Source of the DNA: Malus domestica
Taxonomy: Eukaryota > Streptophyta > Magnoliopsida > Rosales > Rosaceae
Direction: 5' to 3'
Assembly: GCF_042453785.1 (NCBI RefSeq)
Contig: NC_091667.1
Span: 12,366,001-12,430,000 of the forward strand
DNA length: 64,000 nt
The notes beneath the pieces were generated by a model, which saw only the letters and a program-made list of their open reading frames with translations, searched no databases and had not been told where the DNA came from. The translations under genes were made by a program, and so were the position numbers. Shown piece after piece: positions 11,178 through 22,689 of this stretch; position 1 is the stretch's first letter; every line of letters begins with the position of its first letter.

Positions 11178-11803
11178 TCATTGGTCAGGTGGTGCTTCAG
11201 TAGTCGGCGGAGCTTCAGCAGTCGGCGGGGCCACGGAAGGAGGAGGTATCGGAGGTTGATCAGTTGGAGCTTCACTACGCGGTACCGCCCCAGAAGACGA
11301 AGGAAGATGCGGTTGGAACAAACCCACAAACCTCCGATGATCAAGTAAAATTTGACCATCAGTGTCTTGCAGCTGGTCAATTTTCCTCTTCATGTTTGTG
11401 GCATAGTTGTGTGCAAGCTTGTGCAATTGTTTATTTTCATGCTTGAGTCCTCTAATCTCCTCTTTGAGACTCTGTATTTCAGCCACCAACGATTCAACGT
11501 GACGGGTTCGAGCAAATAGGCGTTGGGCCATGTTGGACACAGACCCCGCACACTGCACGCTAAGAGCCAGAGACTCCTTAACCGCCAATTCATCAGACCG
11601 TCTAGCGAGCAGTCTGTTATCTCTGGGGGTGACAAGGTTCCGGGCCACCACCGCAGCGGTCATGTCATTTTTCATCACCGAATCCCCAACGGTAAGGGGA
11701 CCGGTAGGGGATATGAAGGATGGGCGCCATATGTTGTCTGTGAAGGCGGAGCTGCCTCTTCACCAATGTTCAAGTCAAAACGACGATCGGAAGGGCCAGA
11801 CAT
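11178..11803 (-). pseudogene. Antisense coiled-coil ORF (aORF) in the TR-GAG element, one frameshift
   Basis: On the strand opposite to gag, an ATG at 11803 opens MSGPSDRRFDLNIGEEAAPP. The frame then shifts near 11740 into the 166-codon ORF at 11678-11178. That ORF contains AAVVARNLVTPRDNRLLARR, SVQCAGSVSNMAQRLFARTR and a heptad-like stretch (LVAEIQSLKEEIRGLKHENK) predicted by eye to be a coiled coil. The tail is Pro/Ala/Ser-rich. The same protein is encoded at 30714-31387 in an unrelated element. Function is unknown. Antisense ORFs near the 3' end are known in Tat-lineage elements, so capture from such an element is a fair inference. It resembles no enzyme I recognise. Confidence 0.75.
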
Positions 11804-12900
11804 TTTTCAGAGGTGGTGAAGAAAGAAGAGAGTCGGACTGATTAAGATTTTGGGAGTGCAAGAGGGAGTGTTTACAGGAGGGAGCTCAAATGTGTTGTGG
11901 AACAAAATTAACGCCTCTATAAAAAGAAGAAATCAAAGAGGCGTTCCTCAGAAATTGAAGAGGCGTCCTCTCGCAAATCGAAGAGTCGGGGCTCCGTTCT
12001 CAAACGCCTGATTCTTTTCTCAAAAGAGGAGTTTCCTTTCTCAAAAGCCGGATTCTTTTCTCAAAAGAGGCGTTTCATTTCTAAAAAAATGGGCTTGCTC
12101 AGAAACCACGAGCCGAACCCCGGAATTCAAAAAAAAAATCAATTTGTCCAGACGTGTCGTCACTCGTCACATGCAACGTGCAGCTTTGCGAAAATTACGG
12201 GCAGCTTTGTCAGAAAGCGCGTAATTTGTACTATTCATCCATCCACCGGCTGCCGACAATGAGTGAGAGAATAGTTCCGGTTGTGAAGAAAAGTCCCATA
12301 AGTATCTACCTTCGCCTTCCACAGCAAAGGCATACCCTCTCAGCACTTCTTCATCTCCGAGAATGCATTCCCAAAGAACCCTCTCGAGTCACTCTGTATT
12401 CCTCGTTCCCTGGGATACCCCTGCAAACAACCCATCCAGAGCAAAAGTATTTCATATCATAAAGGTTGAAAGCAAGAGTATCTCATATCATGCATTCTCC
12501 ATGTCCTTTTCCTTGTCTTTGTTCTAACCTGCAGGACATGGAGAAATTGCTCTCGAGTACTCGTCTTCCACTGCTGATGTACTTCCAAAGAAGCTGCCAC
12601 ATCTACCTGAAGAACATATAAGGCAAGCGAAAATGATACCAGCAGCATGTGGAGACAACGTACAGAAGAAACAAGCAGAGAAGAATGCAGCTTGCACAAT
12701 CATCCCAGCGGAAGGAGTCTGAGATGAAGAACAAGAGAAGCTGCCACATCTGCTTGGAGAACAAATAAGGAACTGCAACATTCCCAAAGAGCAAAGTTTC
12801 GCCGTACAATATCATCAAATCATCACTTGCAAGTAAAAAGCTAAGTGTCACCCAGTTCAAGAGGAAAGCTGTGGAAAGTCAACAAGCACGACCAATGATC
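11804..12900 (+). other. Non-coding module shared with the Tat-type element (counterpart of 31388-32930)
   Basis: The region carries degenerate repeats of TTCTCAAAAGAGGCG-type motifs (11940-12090), then a stretch at 12390-12680 alignable to 32560-32890. Shared blocks include GAGCAAAAGTAT, TTGCTCTCGAGTACTC and GCATGTGGAGACAA. It forms the upstream part of the antisense ORF cassette. Short ORFs are not conserved in frame. Confidence 0.7.
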
Positions 12901-14759
12901 ACTTATTAGTTCTTTTCATTGTCTTTTATCGTGATTTTCAATTTTTCGTTTTCAATTTCTTAATTTACATTTTGCGTTACTTAACTAAATTATTTCTTTT
13001 CTTTGCAGGAACTTTTGGTTATTTCCACCCTTGAAGTTGATTGCAGACTTTTAGCTTGGGGGGGTCATCGCTTGGTTTTACTGCAAACTAGGGAAGTTTT
13101 CAGTCCAATTGCTTTATTTTGTTTCTTATTATTTATTTATTTTATTTTTATTTGCATTATAGTGTTTTCTGACATTAGGGACAATGTCCGGTTCAAGTTT
13201 GGGGGTAAAGGGTATAAAAAATGACCAAATTGAAATTTTTTGTACCTTCAACTATGAACGAGTTTTCATTTGTTTCCATGTTGTTGCTTTTTGTTTTCTT
13301 AATTAGTTTTGTTTTCTTTAAAAAATAAAAAATAAAAAATAAAAATAAAAAAAAATTAAAAAAAAAAAAAAAATCGGAAAATTTAAAAATCCAAAAATAT
13401 TGTCTTGTTTCCCTTATTGTTTTGAATTAGATTTTTGTTAGTTTCCCGACCCAATGATATAATTGGATCAAATTTGAACCATGATCATCAAGAACTTAGT
13501 TAACATGTGTTTTGTGAAATTCCTAATTCTCTTGTTAGTTTTGTACATGTTTGATCATCTTTGAAAAACTAAATGCACATAGCCTTGTTAATGTGAAACT
13601 AAAGTATGACTTAAAGCTTCATATGTGAATTTAGTGACCATATACATCCTATGTGAGTTTTTGAGCCGATTGAAAGTGTGTGCATTTTTTTTCATACACT
13701 CCTATTATTTCATGTGTGATAAACTTATGTGAGATACATCTCTAGAACTTGCGTAACGATCTTTCGAAATGTTTGTCATTGATTGCATGAATTTGGAAAT
13801 GATAGAGGCATTAGGTTTACCACTATGGCCCAAATAACCATGTTTCCCAAAGAAAAAATGATATCATTAGATTGCCAATTTGAGCCGTGTATGTTGAGCC
13901 TTTTATTTCTTATCACCAGATATGTCTACCCTTATACCTGAAACATTTTTCCTTACCCTTTCCAAGCAAGCTAGTGAGCAATGTGAGATTGTCTTATGAG
14001 AAATGTTTGTGAAGTACTTTGAAGGTGTTTGGCAAAAGAATAAGTGTGGGGGTATTTCATGTTTGTATTTAAGAAAAAAAAAAAAAAAAAAAGAGAAAAG
14101 AGAAGAAAAGAAAAAGAAAAAGAAAGATTGTATACAAATGAAATAAAAAGTTTTTAAAGTTTCAGTTTAAGGGTGTGGTTGGAGGTGCTAGAAGAATCGC
14201 TGGAAAGATTGAGTTCTTATAAATCTAAACAAAAGAATTGCTTGCAATGTAGCTTGGAACTTGTGTTTTCCTATTCTTTCATTTCAATAACCCTATCCCT
14301 AAGCCTCATTACATCCAATAAAAGTCCTCTTGATTTAAGTTTTGCAATTATGACTGTGGAGAAGTGATCTTTATGCAAGCTTATGGTAGAAATTTCACAT
14401 TTGATTCTTTGAGCGAAACACATTAAAACTAAACACATGTGTGATTGAGTGCATATCTAGTGAGAAGGTCGCTAGTTTGCATATGATGATTTTAAAAATA
14501 AAAACTTGAAATTGCATTAGCATGGCTATCTCACACACTACACTTCAAGGATGATTCAAAGATTACTGCTAATATTTGAATAAGGAAGATGAACTTGGAT
14601 TAGTTTGTTTGGTGCTAGCTATGGTTCTTGACGATTTGTTTTCTCGAATGAAATTCTATGAGGGTCACATAGGGGGAAACTAATGTTTTTCATGTTAGTA
14701 CTTTTTCATGTTTTCTTTGTTTTGCTCGAGGACTAGCAAAAGCTAAGTATGGGGGTATT
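12901..14759 (+). other. Non-coding 3' internal region of the TR-GAG element with repeated PPT-like motifs
   Basis: AT-rich, with purine tracts AGCTTGGGGGGG (13053), AAGTTTGGGGGTAAAG (13196), AAGTGTGGGGGTATTT (14042) and the final AAGTATGGGGGTATT just before the 3' LTR at 14760. Only the last is positioned as the functional polypurine tract. No pol-derived sequence is recognisable. Confidence 0.75.
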
Positions 14760-16840
14760 TGATCGGATCATATTTATATATATTTTTACTTCGAATTCAC
14801 TCGTCTTTTCTTAGTTAGTTCCTTATATTTTTGAGCTATTTACGTTATTTTTGTATTTATAGGATTTGTTATGCAAAGAAAATAAAAATAGAACAAGTGA
14901 AATTTTATGTAATAAATTCGTCAAAAGCAAATTTAAATTACAATATTGCTAACCCATTGTGACGCTAAATGATAAACCAATATTTAAACTATATATTTCA
15001 TCCTTTTTCTTTTCTTGTCTAATTTAGTTGGAAGCTTTAAGTATTTATGATACTTTTGATATTTTGTGTTTGTAAGAGTAACATGATCGAAAGAACTTAT
15101 TTTTCTGCTATGTGGGGCTGCTAGAAAATAAATGAAAATAAAAGGAAAGACAGCGAGAATCCAAGGGAAAGAAGTGTGGAAGCTGTGTTGCAGCTGGAGG
15201 TGAAGAAAAGAATAAAGAAAGAGAGCAGTGGGGGTCAGCCGAGAAGATAAGCAGAAGAGGCTGGCAGCGAGAGAAGAATGGAATAAAAAGATAGGTGGAA
15301 GGCTGAACGAGGAGGTGCGGATGGAACAAGAAATATATAAAAGAAATGGGCAGGAAAGGAGGGAACGTGAAAGGTGCGGAAGAACAGCTGCTTGGCAGCG
15401 TGGAAGAAAATAAAGAAAAGGAAAGCTGCCTCTTGCAGCAAGGCAGAGAGTAGCAGGTGAAAAGGAAGCTGCTTTGCAGCTGGACAAGGCGGGCAGAGGA
15501 GCTGCTTTGGCAGCTGGATAGGTCAGAAACAAGAAGAAAAAGAAAAGTCAAAAAGCTAGGGGGAGGGCTGCCTTTGGACAGCGTGATATAGAGGAGAGAG
15601 TGCAGAGGGAGAATGGACTGACGGGGAGAGCAGCACGGAGGAGGTCACAAGCTGCCTTTGGCAGCGTGACTGGCAGAACACGGAGACTTGCGGGGAGACT
15701 AGCGAGGAGCTGCTTTGCGCGAGAGGACAGAGAGAGAAGGCGGGAGCAGCGTGAGCCTCGGCAGGGGTTCAAAGAGCACGGACAGAAACAGAAGCAGCAA
15801 GCTTCTCCTCTTTCGGTTAAAACTTTCCAGCTTATGTTTTACTTTTGGTTAAATGTTATAATAATGTGTAACTAAATTAATTTTGGCTAGAGGTTAATTC
15901 AAAGCCATGAATATATTTGTAATATGAATTGATTACCTTCAGTTGTGATTTCTGAGTTGTGATTTAATTTGCTTAACTGCTTGATTGATAACTAATTTGT
16001 GTATGTCGATTAAGAGTGCACGCTTAATTTTCATGCATGAATTCGATGCTAGAATATAAGGGAGTTTCACCTAATCGTTATGAACTTATATTCACAAGTA
16101 GTGAAGGTTGCTAGTCACAATCACGTTAAGTAAATTCTTGGCATAAGTTTCATGCAAATCATAGTAACGAGTGCCTCGTCAATGCTTATGTTTTTCATAG
16201 AAGTTAATGATTCTTGCTTGTATCTCTATTATGCAATTCATGTAGGGAACTTGTAGGGAATGTTTTGGGTTGTTGTATGCAATCATCCAACCCAATAACT
16301 TGTGGAAAAACTGAGGGTTAATTAGTGCAATTCACGGTTAATTTGGGGCGTTGAGATTTACAATTTATTGAAAGAACAACTGAAAATCAATTTAGGTTGC
16401 ATATGTGTCATGTGTGGAGAAGAACCCTCTAGCTAGTCTGTCACCTATTCTTTCACCTTAATTTCATGCTTTTGTCAATTCTGTAATTTATTTAAGTTTA
16501 ATTTACTTTTCATCAAAACCAAACACCCCCCATTATTAAATTATATTATTTAGTTAGTTTTCATTGTTGTTAGTCTTTTAATTCAATTTCCGTCCATTTT
16601 AGTTCCCAGTGTCTAATTTGATTGTTTTCATTATTTTGAGTCATTCTAAGTGTGTTTCGAGTTATTAAGAGTTTTTAGCCTAGTTTTGTGTCCTTGAGTC
16701 TTGTTTAATATTTTTAAATTAATTTAGAATAGATTAGCAATCCCTCCTAATCCCCGGCCTAGAACGATACCCTACTTACATCTATACTACAATTGTCAAA
16801 AAGAGGGTTTAATTTGTGTGTTAACTTATTTTTCACATCA
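14760..16840 (+). repeat. 3' LTR (2081 bp) of the TR-GAG element
   Basis: Same length and apparently the same sequence as 7083-9163, with every ORF repeated at offset 7677. It is preceded by the polypurine tract and followed by the target duplication GGGGT. Confidence 0.95.
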
Positions 16841-16922
16841 GGGGTGTCAAGGATCCTCCTTGTGAGAAGGCCAGGCCTGGGTTGGTTCCAGTCAGGTATC
16901 TCGGCTTGACGTTCGGCTTTCA
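16841..16922 (-). pseudogene. 5' continuation of the interrupted minus-strand gag
   Basis: After the GGGGT duplication the sequence continues the minus-strand gag. It matches the reverse complement of 26040-26120 (shared GGCCAGGCCTGGGTTGGTT and CAGGTATCTCGGC). The match ends near 16922, where a different, plus-oriented piece of the same family begins. Confidence 0.85.
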
Positions 16923-17168
16923 GCTTTTGAGAATTGTGGTGCCAACAAGAGCTTCATCAAAGGAGGGCAACCACAATTCTCAAAAGCTTCACACACTTTT
17001 GCTCAACAGTGTGGAAACAAAATTTGTATATGTTGTCTCTCCCACATTTTCAAATTTCTAGTTTCCCAAAAAAAAAAAAAAAAAAAAGGGAAATTCAACA
17101 AAAGCTTCAACTTCAAAGCATCACCAATAAAAGCTTCATCAATGGAGGAAAACTACAAATTCTCAAAA

Positions 17169-17202
17169 GCTTCACACTATCTTGATCAAGATAGTGTGAA
17201 GC
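17169..17202. repeat. 34-bp perfect palindrome
   Basis: The arm GCTTCACACTATCTTGA is followed directly by its exact reverse complement, with TTGATCAA at the centre. Perfect copies also lie at 29409-29442 and 30044-30077; the 95-bp arrays hold decayed versions. Confidence 0.95.
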
Positions 17203-17224
17203 AAAATCAATTCATGGTACCCAA

Positions 17225-17700
17225 CAAAAGCTTTAACTTCAAAGCTTGACCCACAAAAGCTTGACCTACAAAGCTTCAACACAAAAGCTTCACCTACAAA
17301 AGCTTCACCTACAAAGCTTCAACTCCAAAGCTTCACCTACAAAAGCTTCAACACAAAAGCTTCACCTACAAAAGCTTGACCCACAAAAGCTTGACCTACA
17401 AAAGCTTCACCCACAAAAGCTTCACCTACAAAAGCTTGACTCACAAAAGCTTAACCCACAAAAGCTTGACTTACAAAAGCTTCACCCACAAAAGACAAAA
17501 GCATCACCTACAAAAGCTTGACCCACAAAAGCTTCACCTAAAAAAGCTTGACCCACAAAAGCTTCAACACAAAAGCTTCACCTACAAAAGCTTCACACTA
17601 TTTGGATAAAGATAGTGTGAAGCAAAATCAATTCATGGTGCCCAACAAAGCTTCAACCTCAAAGCTTCACCTACAAAGCTTCAACACCAAAGCTTCATCT
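17225..17700 (+). repeat. Array of 15-18-bp AAGCTTCACCYACAA units
   Basis: More than 20 units containing AAGCTT followed by CACC or GACC and ACAAA. Open frames arise because the unit is mostly 15 bp and lacks stops; they are not genes. Matches 29570-30060. Confidence 0.9.
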
Positions 17701-18441
17701 ACAAAGCTTTAAAAATATATATATTTATTTTTTCGGAATTCAAAAATTCAAAAATTCAAAAAATCGAAAAATAAAATAAAATTTCGAAAAAAAGGCCTTA
17801 TCTTCTTTGGGCCTAACAACTTTCATAACAAATATATATGAAGAAGGAGTTTTGGGCTACCACTTAGAAAGGAAATGCCTCATTTGTCAACTCTCTCGAC
17901 CAGAGACTTGGGGGACTCCTACCATATGCTACTGCACCTTGATACTCGGAAGTCTCATGACCACTCAGTGACTTGGATTTTTCAAGTCTCCAAACGAGAA
18001 GTTTTTCTCACTCGGGAAATTAAGGGAGCACTACCTCAACCTACATGCTTCACTCACAAAGCTTCAACATATAAGCTTCAACAAAAGGAAAAATTCAAAG
18101 AACTTACTGAAGAAGGCCTTGGTGTATTTAACACAATACGTTGAAATGAAACAAAGACCTACTATAGGGTTTTGTATCGCACTTGACCAAGCCCGAAACC
18201 ACAAGTAAGCTTCAAGTGAAATTGAGACATTACCTTGTGCATCTTCATCGGTTAAAGATACCACCCTTGGATGAAGGAAAAGTACTTTCAAAGAAGATGC
18301 CACATCTACGTATGAGACAGATAAGGAAAGTGAAAATGATACCACACTTCGATACTTAGAAGTTTCGTGATTACTCAATGGCTTGGATCTTGCAAGTCCC
18401 CAACCAAGGAGCTTCCCTCACTCAAGAACTTAGGGGAGCAC

Positions 18442-18956
18442 TGTTTGTACCATACTTGACCAATCCCGAAACTATTGAGCACCGGTTAATGTTATACCGT
18501 CAAGGACCCAGAAGAGTTTCCCTCCAACCAGGAGGCCAATCACAGTGCGACACGTATCGACATCAGAAGCCAATTATAGTACGACACGTGTCAACATCAG
18601 AAGCCAATCACAACTCGATACGTGTTAATATCAGAATGAAACTAGAAACTCTCTTCTATAAATAGAGATCATTCTCTCACAATATTTCCTAATGTCATTT
18701 GTACTAAATCATTCACTTGTACTCACTAAAGGAAAGCTTGAACCTATGTACTTGTGTAAACCCTTCACAATTAATAAGAAGTCCTCTACTCCGTGGACGT
18801 AGCCAATCTGGGTGAACCACGTACATCTTGTGTTTGCTTCCCTATCTCTATCCATTTACATACTTATCCATACTAGTGACCCGAGCAATCTAGCGAAGGT
18901 CACAAATTTAATACCTTCTGTTGTACCAAAGTCCTCATTGATTTTGTGCATCAACA
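18442..18956 (+). repeat. LTR (515 bp) of the Tat-type family
   Basis: Starts TGTTTGTACC, ends CATCAACA, and is homologous to the LTRs at 24659-25172 and 33579-34092. It carries one intact and two altered GACACGTGTC boxes and a TATA-like CTATAAATAG near 18656. It is the right-hand end of the rearranged copy. Confidence 0.93.
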
Positions 18957-21510
18957 GACTTGTTTCAGACAAAAAGAAAGGGATGAAAATGCAACGTGTC
19001 ATGTGCAAAAGCAATATGAAAACATTTAGGGATGAAAAACGCTCTTGGGGAAAACGCTGTTAGAAAGCCTATATGGGTTATCTTAAAGTGTCTGCCCAGG
19101 TTGTGTGAAAGCAATGAGAAGTTTTGACTAGACAGAACCACTAGACATAATGAACTGAAAATAATGTCATAAATTGCATATGTATGAACAAACCTTTGAT
19201 GTAAGAAGTTAAACTCTTGAAGTGATATTTCCAGCAACATGATCCTAGAAAAGTAATTACACCATAAATCTAACTGAAGCTTGTGTGGTACAATTTACAA
19301 CATTTGACAAGGGAAGCCAAACAATAACAACTAAACTTCACACTATGTTTTATGGGATTTTGTGAGATTTAATGGCTATCCAAATGGGGAAATAGGTTGG
19401 TATCATAACCTAGTTGAAATTTGTAGACATTAGAAGAAAATTCAGGTTTTTTAAAGGGACGACTCAACAACATGGACTAAATATGCGTTCAATCTTTAGG
19501 ACGGTTTCTGGGCCATGTCTGTGTTGAGAGGGATTGGGTCAAGTATGGGTTAGGATGGTGGGGTTAGGGTGGGGCAGCGACCATGAGGTACTTGGGAAGG
19601 GATGATGTGCTGGAGTTTTGGGGAAGAACGGAGTATGCGGCACACATGAGGCCAAAGAAGATGGAGCAGGGTTAGACTCGAAATACTTAAGTTTCTGGGT
19701 AGCCGTCTTGGTAGCCAGAGCTCGAACGAGAAACCATGGCCAGACTTATCAACTCAACCTCGAGCTTGTCATGTTTGGCTGGATGATTCCTGTGGACTTT
19801 GCGATGGTAGGGAAGTGGACTTGGAATAACAAGGATAAATCTCCCAACATGGAGGATAAACGCATGGTGGAGAGGGATAAGGTTTAGTCGGGGAAGATGT
19901 GTTTTTTCTTTTCGTTTTAGGTCGATTGAAATTTCTAGGGAAAATAAGGTTTGGCTGAGGAAGATGGTGAAATTTTTAAAATAATTTACAATTTTTTATT
20001 TGCATTGTATTTATATAACAAATTTGATAGCCATGTCAGCAAATATATGCCATATACTTTTGCGTTATCATCACTTGTTCTCTCCCTTTTTCATTTTCAC
20101 GCTACAACAACATCTAAGTCGTAGCTCTGCATCAACGATAATGCCACTCCAATCATTTTTGGGGTGTGGGTTTTTTTTTTCTGCCAACTCTAGGTCCAAG
20201 TGTGACGCTGAGGAACTGAAATACTCGATTATGTCGTGAAGAACTTGTAAAGTCTATTCTTAAGTGTTTGGCTTTCCTTGTCAAATATTGTATTTGTGTA
20301 CCACATGTTCAATTTAGTTTTAGACTACATTATCTGATTATAGGTTACTGCTGATGGGATTAAACTTTCAAGGATGTGGCTTACTTTACTTCAAAAGGTT
20401 TGGTCATGTATGTGCATTTTCACGTCTATGTTCTAGGTGTATTCTGTTTAGTGTTGTTGTATAGTCAAAATTACTCATTGCTTTTCAGCTGGCTGTGCAC
20501 GTAAATTAAGATCTGCCCACATAGGCTTCCTGACAGCTTTCTGCTGATGGTCAGATCTCAGCCCTTAATCTTTTCTGATCAATTTATAGTACAACAAATG
20601 TCATTGGTAGGTGAAAAACAAATTGATGTTTTTGGGATTAAGATCCCCTAGCTAGGGTTCTTGGTTTTTGGGTGTTCATAATTTATTTTAAAGATAGAGT
20701 GTGCCTTCAAAGCTTTAAGCTTGCCTCTTCTTCATTTATGGAACCCTAGCTACAAAACTAACTTCATGCTTTAAACACCCAATCATTGTATATTAGGGTT
20801 GCATTATTTTAAGGTTTTGCATTATGTTCTTGGTATGGTTTTAAACTTTAAATCCATTTTTAGACCAAGCTTTTGAATTCAAGTTAGATTCTTCCTTCAA
20901 CTGTTTGACTGGAGAATCTGACTAATAGTTTGAATCCAGATTTTATATGCATATAATAACATCGTATCATTTTGTGATTTGAGTTGATCACAATGTCACA
21001 AGGTGATTAGCTCAAGAGGAGCTGCCACTTCGTGAAGATCGAAAGAGTCCATCTCGTGTAAGGTAAGGTTGCATAAAAGTAAAGTTGCTTCGTAGATAGG
21101 GATTTAGGAATTGAGCTTGTGTGATATTTGTATGAACCTTTGTTTACACTAGTGGATTTGACTCAGTGGAGAGTCCCCGATTTTTTAACCCAGAGGTGGG
21201 TTTTTCAGGCCAAAAACATCTCATGCAATTTATCATTTTTCAAGTTTACTTATCTTACTCTTTGTTTATGATATATATTCATCATTATTAACAAATAGAT
21301 AAGTCTATGCAACTAAGATTATCAAAGTCAAAATGTGCACGGAACTGGATCTTAGTTAACTAGGAACACTTTAGCAAACTGAGCCTTGAATTGACTACTT
21401 CCACTGTGAGTAAACTAACATATCTGATCTTAGTTGATGAGTGTTTTTTACTAGTCAGACAAGCAGGTATATAGATTTTAAATTACAGGTTATTTCACCT
21501 GGTACCAATT
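18957..21510. other. Region without recognisable genes; probably contains the 5' LTR of the copia relic
   Basis: Moderately AT-rich with no ORF of convincing composition; those at 19618-19887 and 20000-20239 have no recognisable motif. The last kilobase precedes a copia-type primer site at 21516 and should therefore include a decayed LTR (the stretch near 21165-21220 resembles LTR leader sequence). I could not define its ends. Confidence 0.5.
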
Positions 21511-21588
21511 TCAATTGGTATAAGAGTTTTGCTCTAGATATACATAGAGTGATCTCTGGGAGCTATTGGTAGTGGGTGGAATCTCACC

Positions 21589-22080
21589 ATGGATCGTGAT
21601 CGTGTTGTAGGATCTTGCAACTCTCCTCCATTCTTTGATGGTACAATTTATGCTACTTGGAACGAGAAGTTTCAAATCTTTCTTTGGGACTCAAGATCTT
21701 ATTGCTATTGATTATCTCACCCTTGAGTGGAAAGCTCCATCAAGGTTAGTCAATGGAGAGTCTATGATAAAGCTAAAAGGTGAATGGACTCAAGGAGAAA
21801 TTGCTTCGGCCATGGCTAATAGGAAAGCAAAGAATGCTATTGTTTCTACCATGTCGTCTAATCAGTTTGCTCATGTTACATATTGCACAGCTGCCAAGCA
21901 AGCTTGGGACAAACTCCGAATTCTTCATGAGGGTGATAAATGAGTGAGAGAACTAAAGCTCCATATGACTCTTTCAAAATTTGAGGATTTGAAAATGCTA
22001 AAGTCTGAAACCTTCTCCGCCTTCTATGAGAAAGTTGAAATGTTGACAAGCGAAGACTTGGGGTAAGGGAAACCTATTGA
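21589..22080 (+). pseudogene. Copia gag relic
   Basis: ATG at 21589 opens MDRDRVVGSCNSPPFFDGT, the usual copia gag start. After a frameshift near 21680 the frame at 21720-21943 reads LTLEWKAPSRL and IASAMANRKAKNAIVSTMSS with AAKQAWDKLRILHEGD, typical of the UBN2-type gag domain. A stop follows at 21941. Confidence 0.82.
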
Positions 22081-22689
22081 TGAAACAACAGTGGTGATGA
22101 TTTCGTGTTGAATGACAATGAGGAGATGACTTATGATGAGTTATGCTTTAAGTATGATACTTTCTTTGATGAGACTTGTGCTACAAAAGTGGAGGATTGA
22201 GCTGACCAAGAAAGTTGCTGAGCTGCAAAAAGAAAACAAGTCTCTTTGTCTAGTCATAACTAAACTGGATGAAAAGATTGTTTATCTTGAGGCACATATC
22301 GAGGAGCTGAATGAGAATGATTTTCATTACAATGACAAAAAAAGAAAAAGATGATACTATTGCTGCTCTTGAAGCTCAAGTTCAAAAATTGCTGGAATTT
22401 TAAAAAAACTTGATGAATCAAATTCATGTGTTGAAAGCAAATAATATTTTGTATTATAAGGCTAATCAGAAACAATTACTTGAGCTAAATGCGGCAAATG
22501 ACAAGGTTATTCGTTTTACCATCAGGGTTGAAAAAATTGACAAAATGCTGAGTCTTGGGAAACTTCATGGTGGAAAAAGTGGCCTTGACTACTTACGGTT
22601 CAAGCTCAACGGGTACCAAATCAAGATTTGTGAGAGAATATTTTCCTATGGCACCTAAAGTCTATCCTAGCTCGAAGTCTAGATTTATT

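Larger units (their letters stand above)
7083..16840 (+). mobile_element. Complete young gag-only LTR retrotransposon (Athila-like TR-GAG), 9758 bp
   Basis: Two direct repeats of 2081 bp (7083-9163 and 14760-16840) bound the element; both start TGATCGG and end CACATCA. The flanking 5-bp direct repeat GGGGT (7078-7082 and 16841-16845) is the target-site duplication. Internally there is a primer-binding site complementary to the 3' end of tRNA-Asp, one gag-derived ORF, an antisense ORF module, and a purine-rich tract (GTATGGGGGTA) just before the 3' LTR. No protease, RT or integrase motifs are present, so it must be mobilised in trans. The primer site, the gag style and the post-gag motif near 10800 suggest descent from the Athila lineage. 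The LTRs look identical wherever compared, implying recent insertion. Confidence 0.93.
16923..18956 (+). mobile_element. 3' half of a Tat-type element, plus orientation, ending in an LTR
   Basis: From about 16923 the sequence follows the plus-strand copy at 28960-30640: part of a 95-bp unit, an A-rich tract (17067-17087), a palindrome, the 15-bp array, and AT-rich spacer. It then jumps near 18150 to the counterpart of about 33296, running through the polypurine tract TTAGGGGAGCAC into a 515-bp LTR. The part corresponding to 30640-33295, which holds the antisense ORF and the 64-bp array, is absent here. No coding capacity remains. Confidence 0.85.

Noticed and set aside
13003..13224. 73-codon ORF in the TR-GAG element
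   Set aside because: Spans a PPT-like tract and AT-rich non-coding DNA; hydrophobic by composition only.
19618..19887. 89-codon ORF in the spacer
   Set aside because: No motif, no neighbours, and surrounded by decayed transposon DNA.
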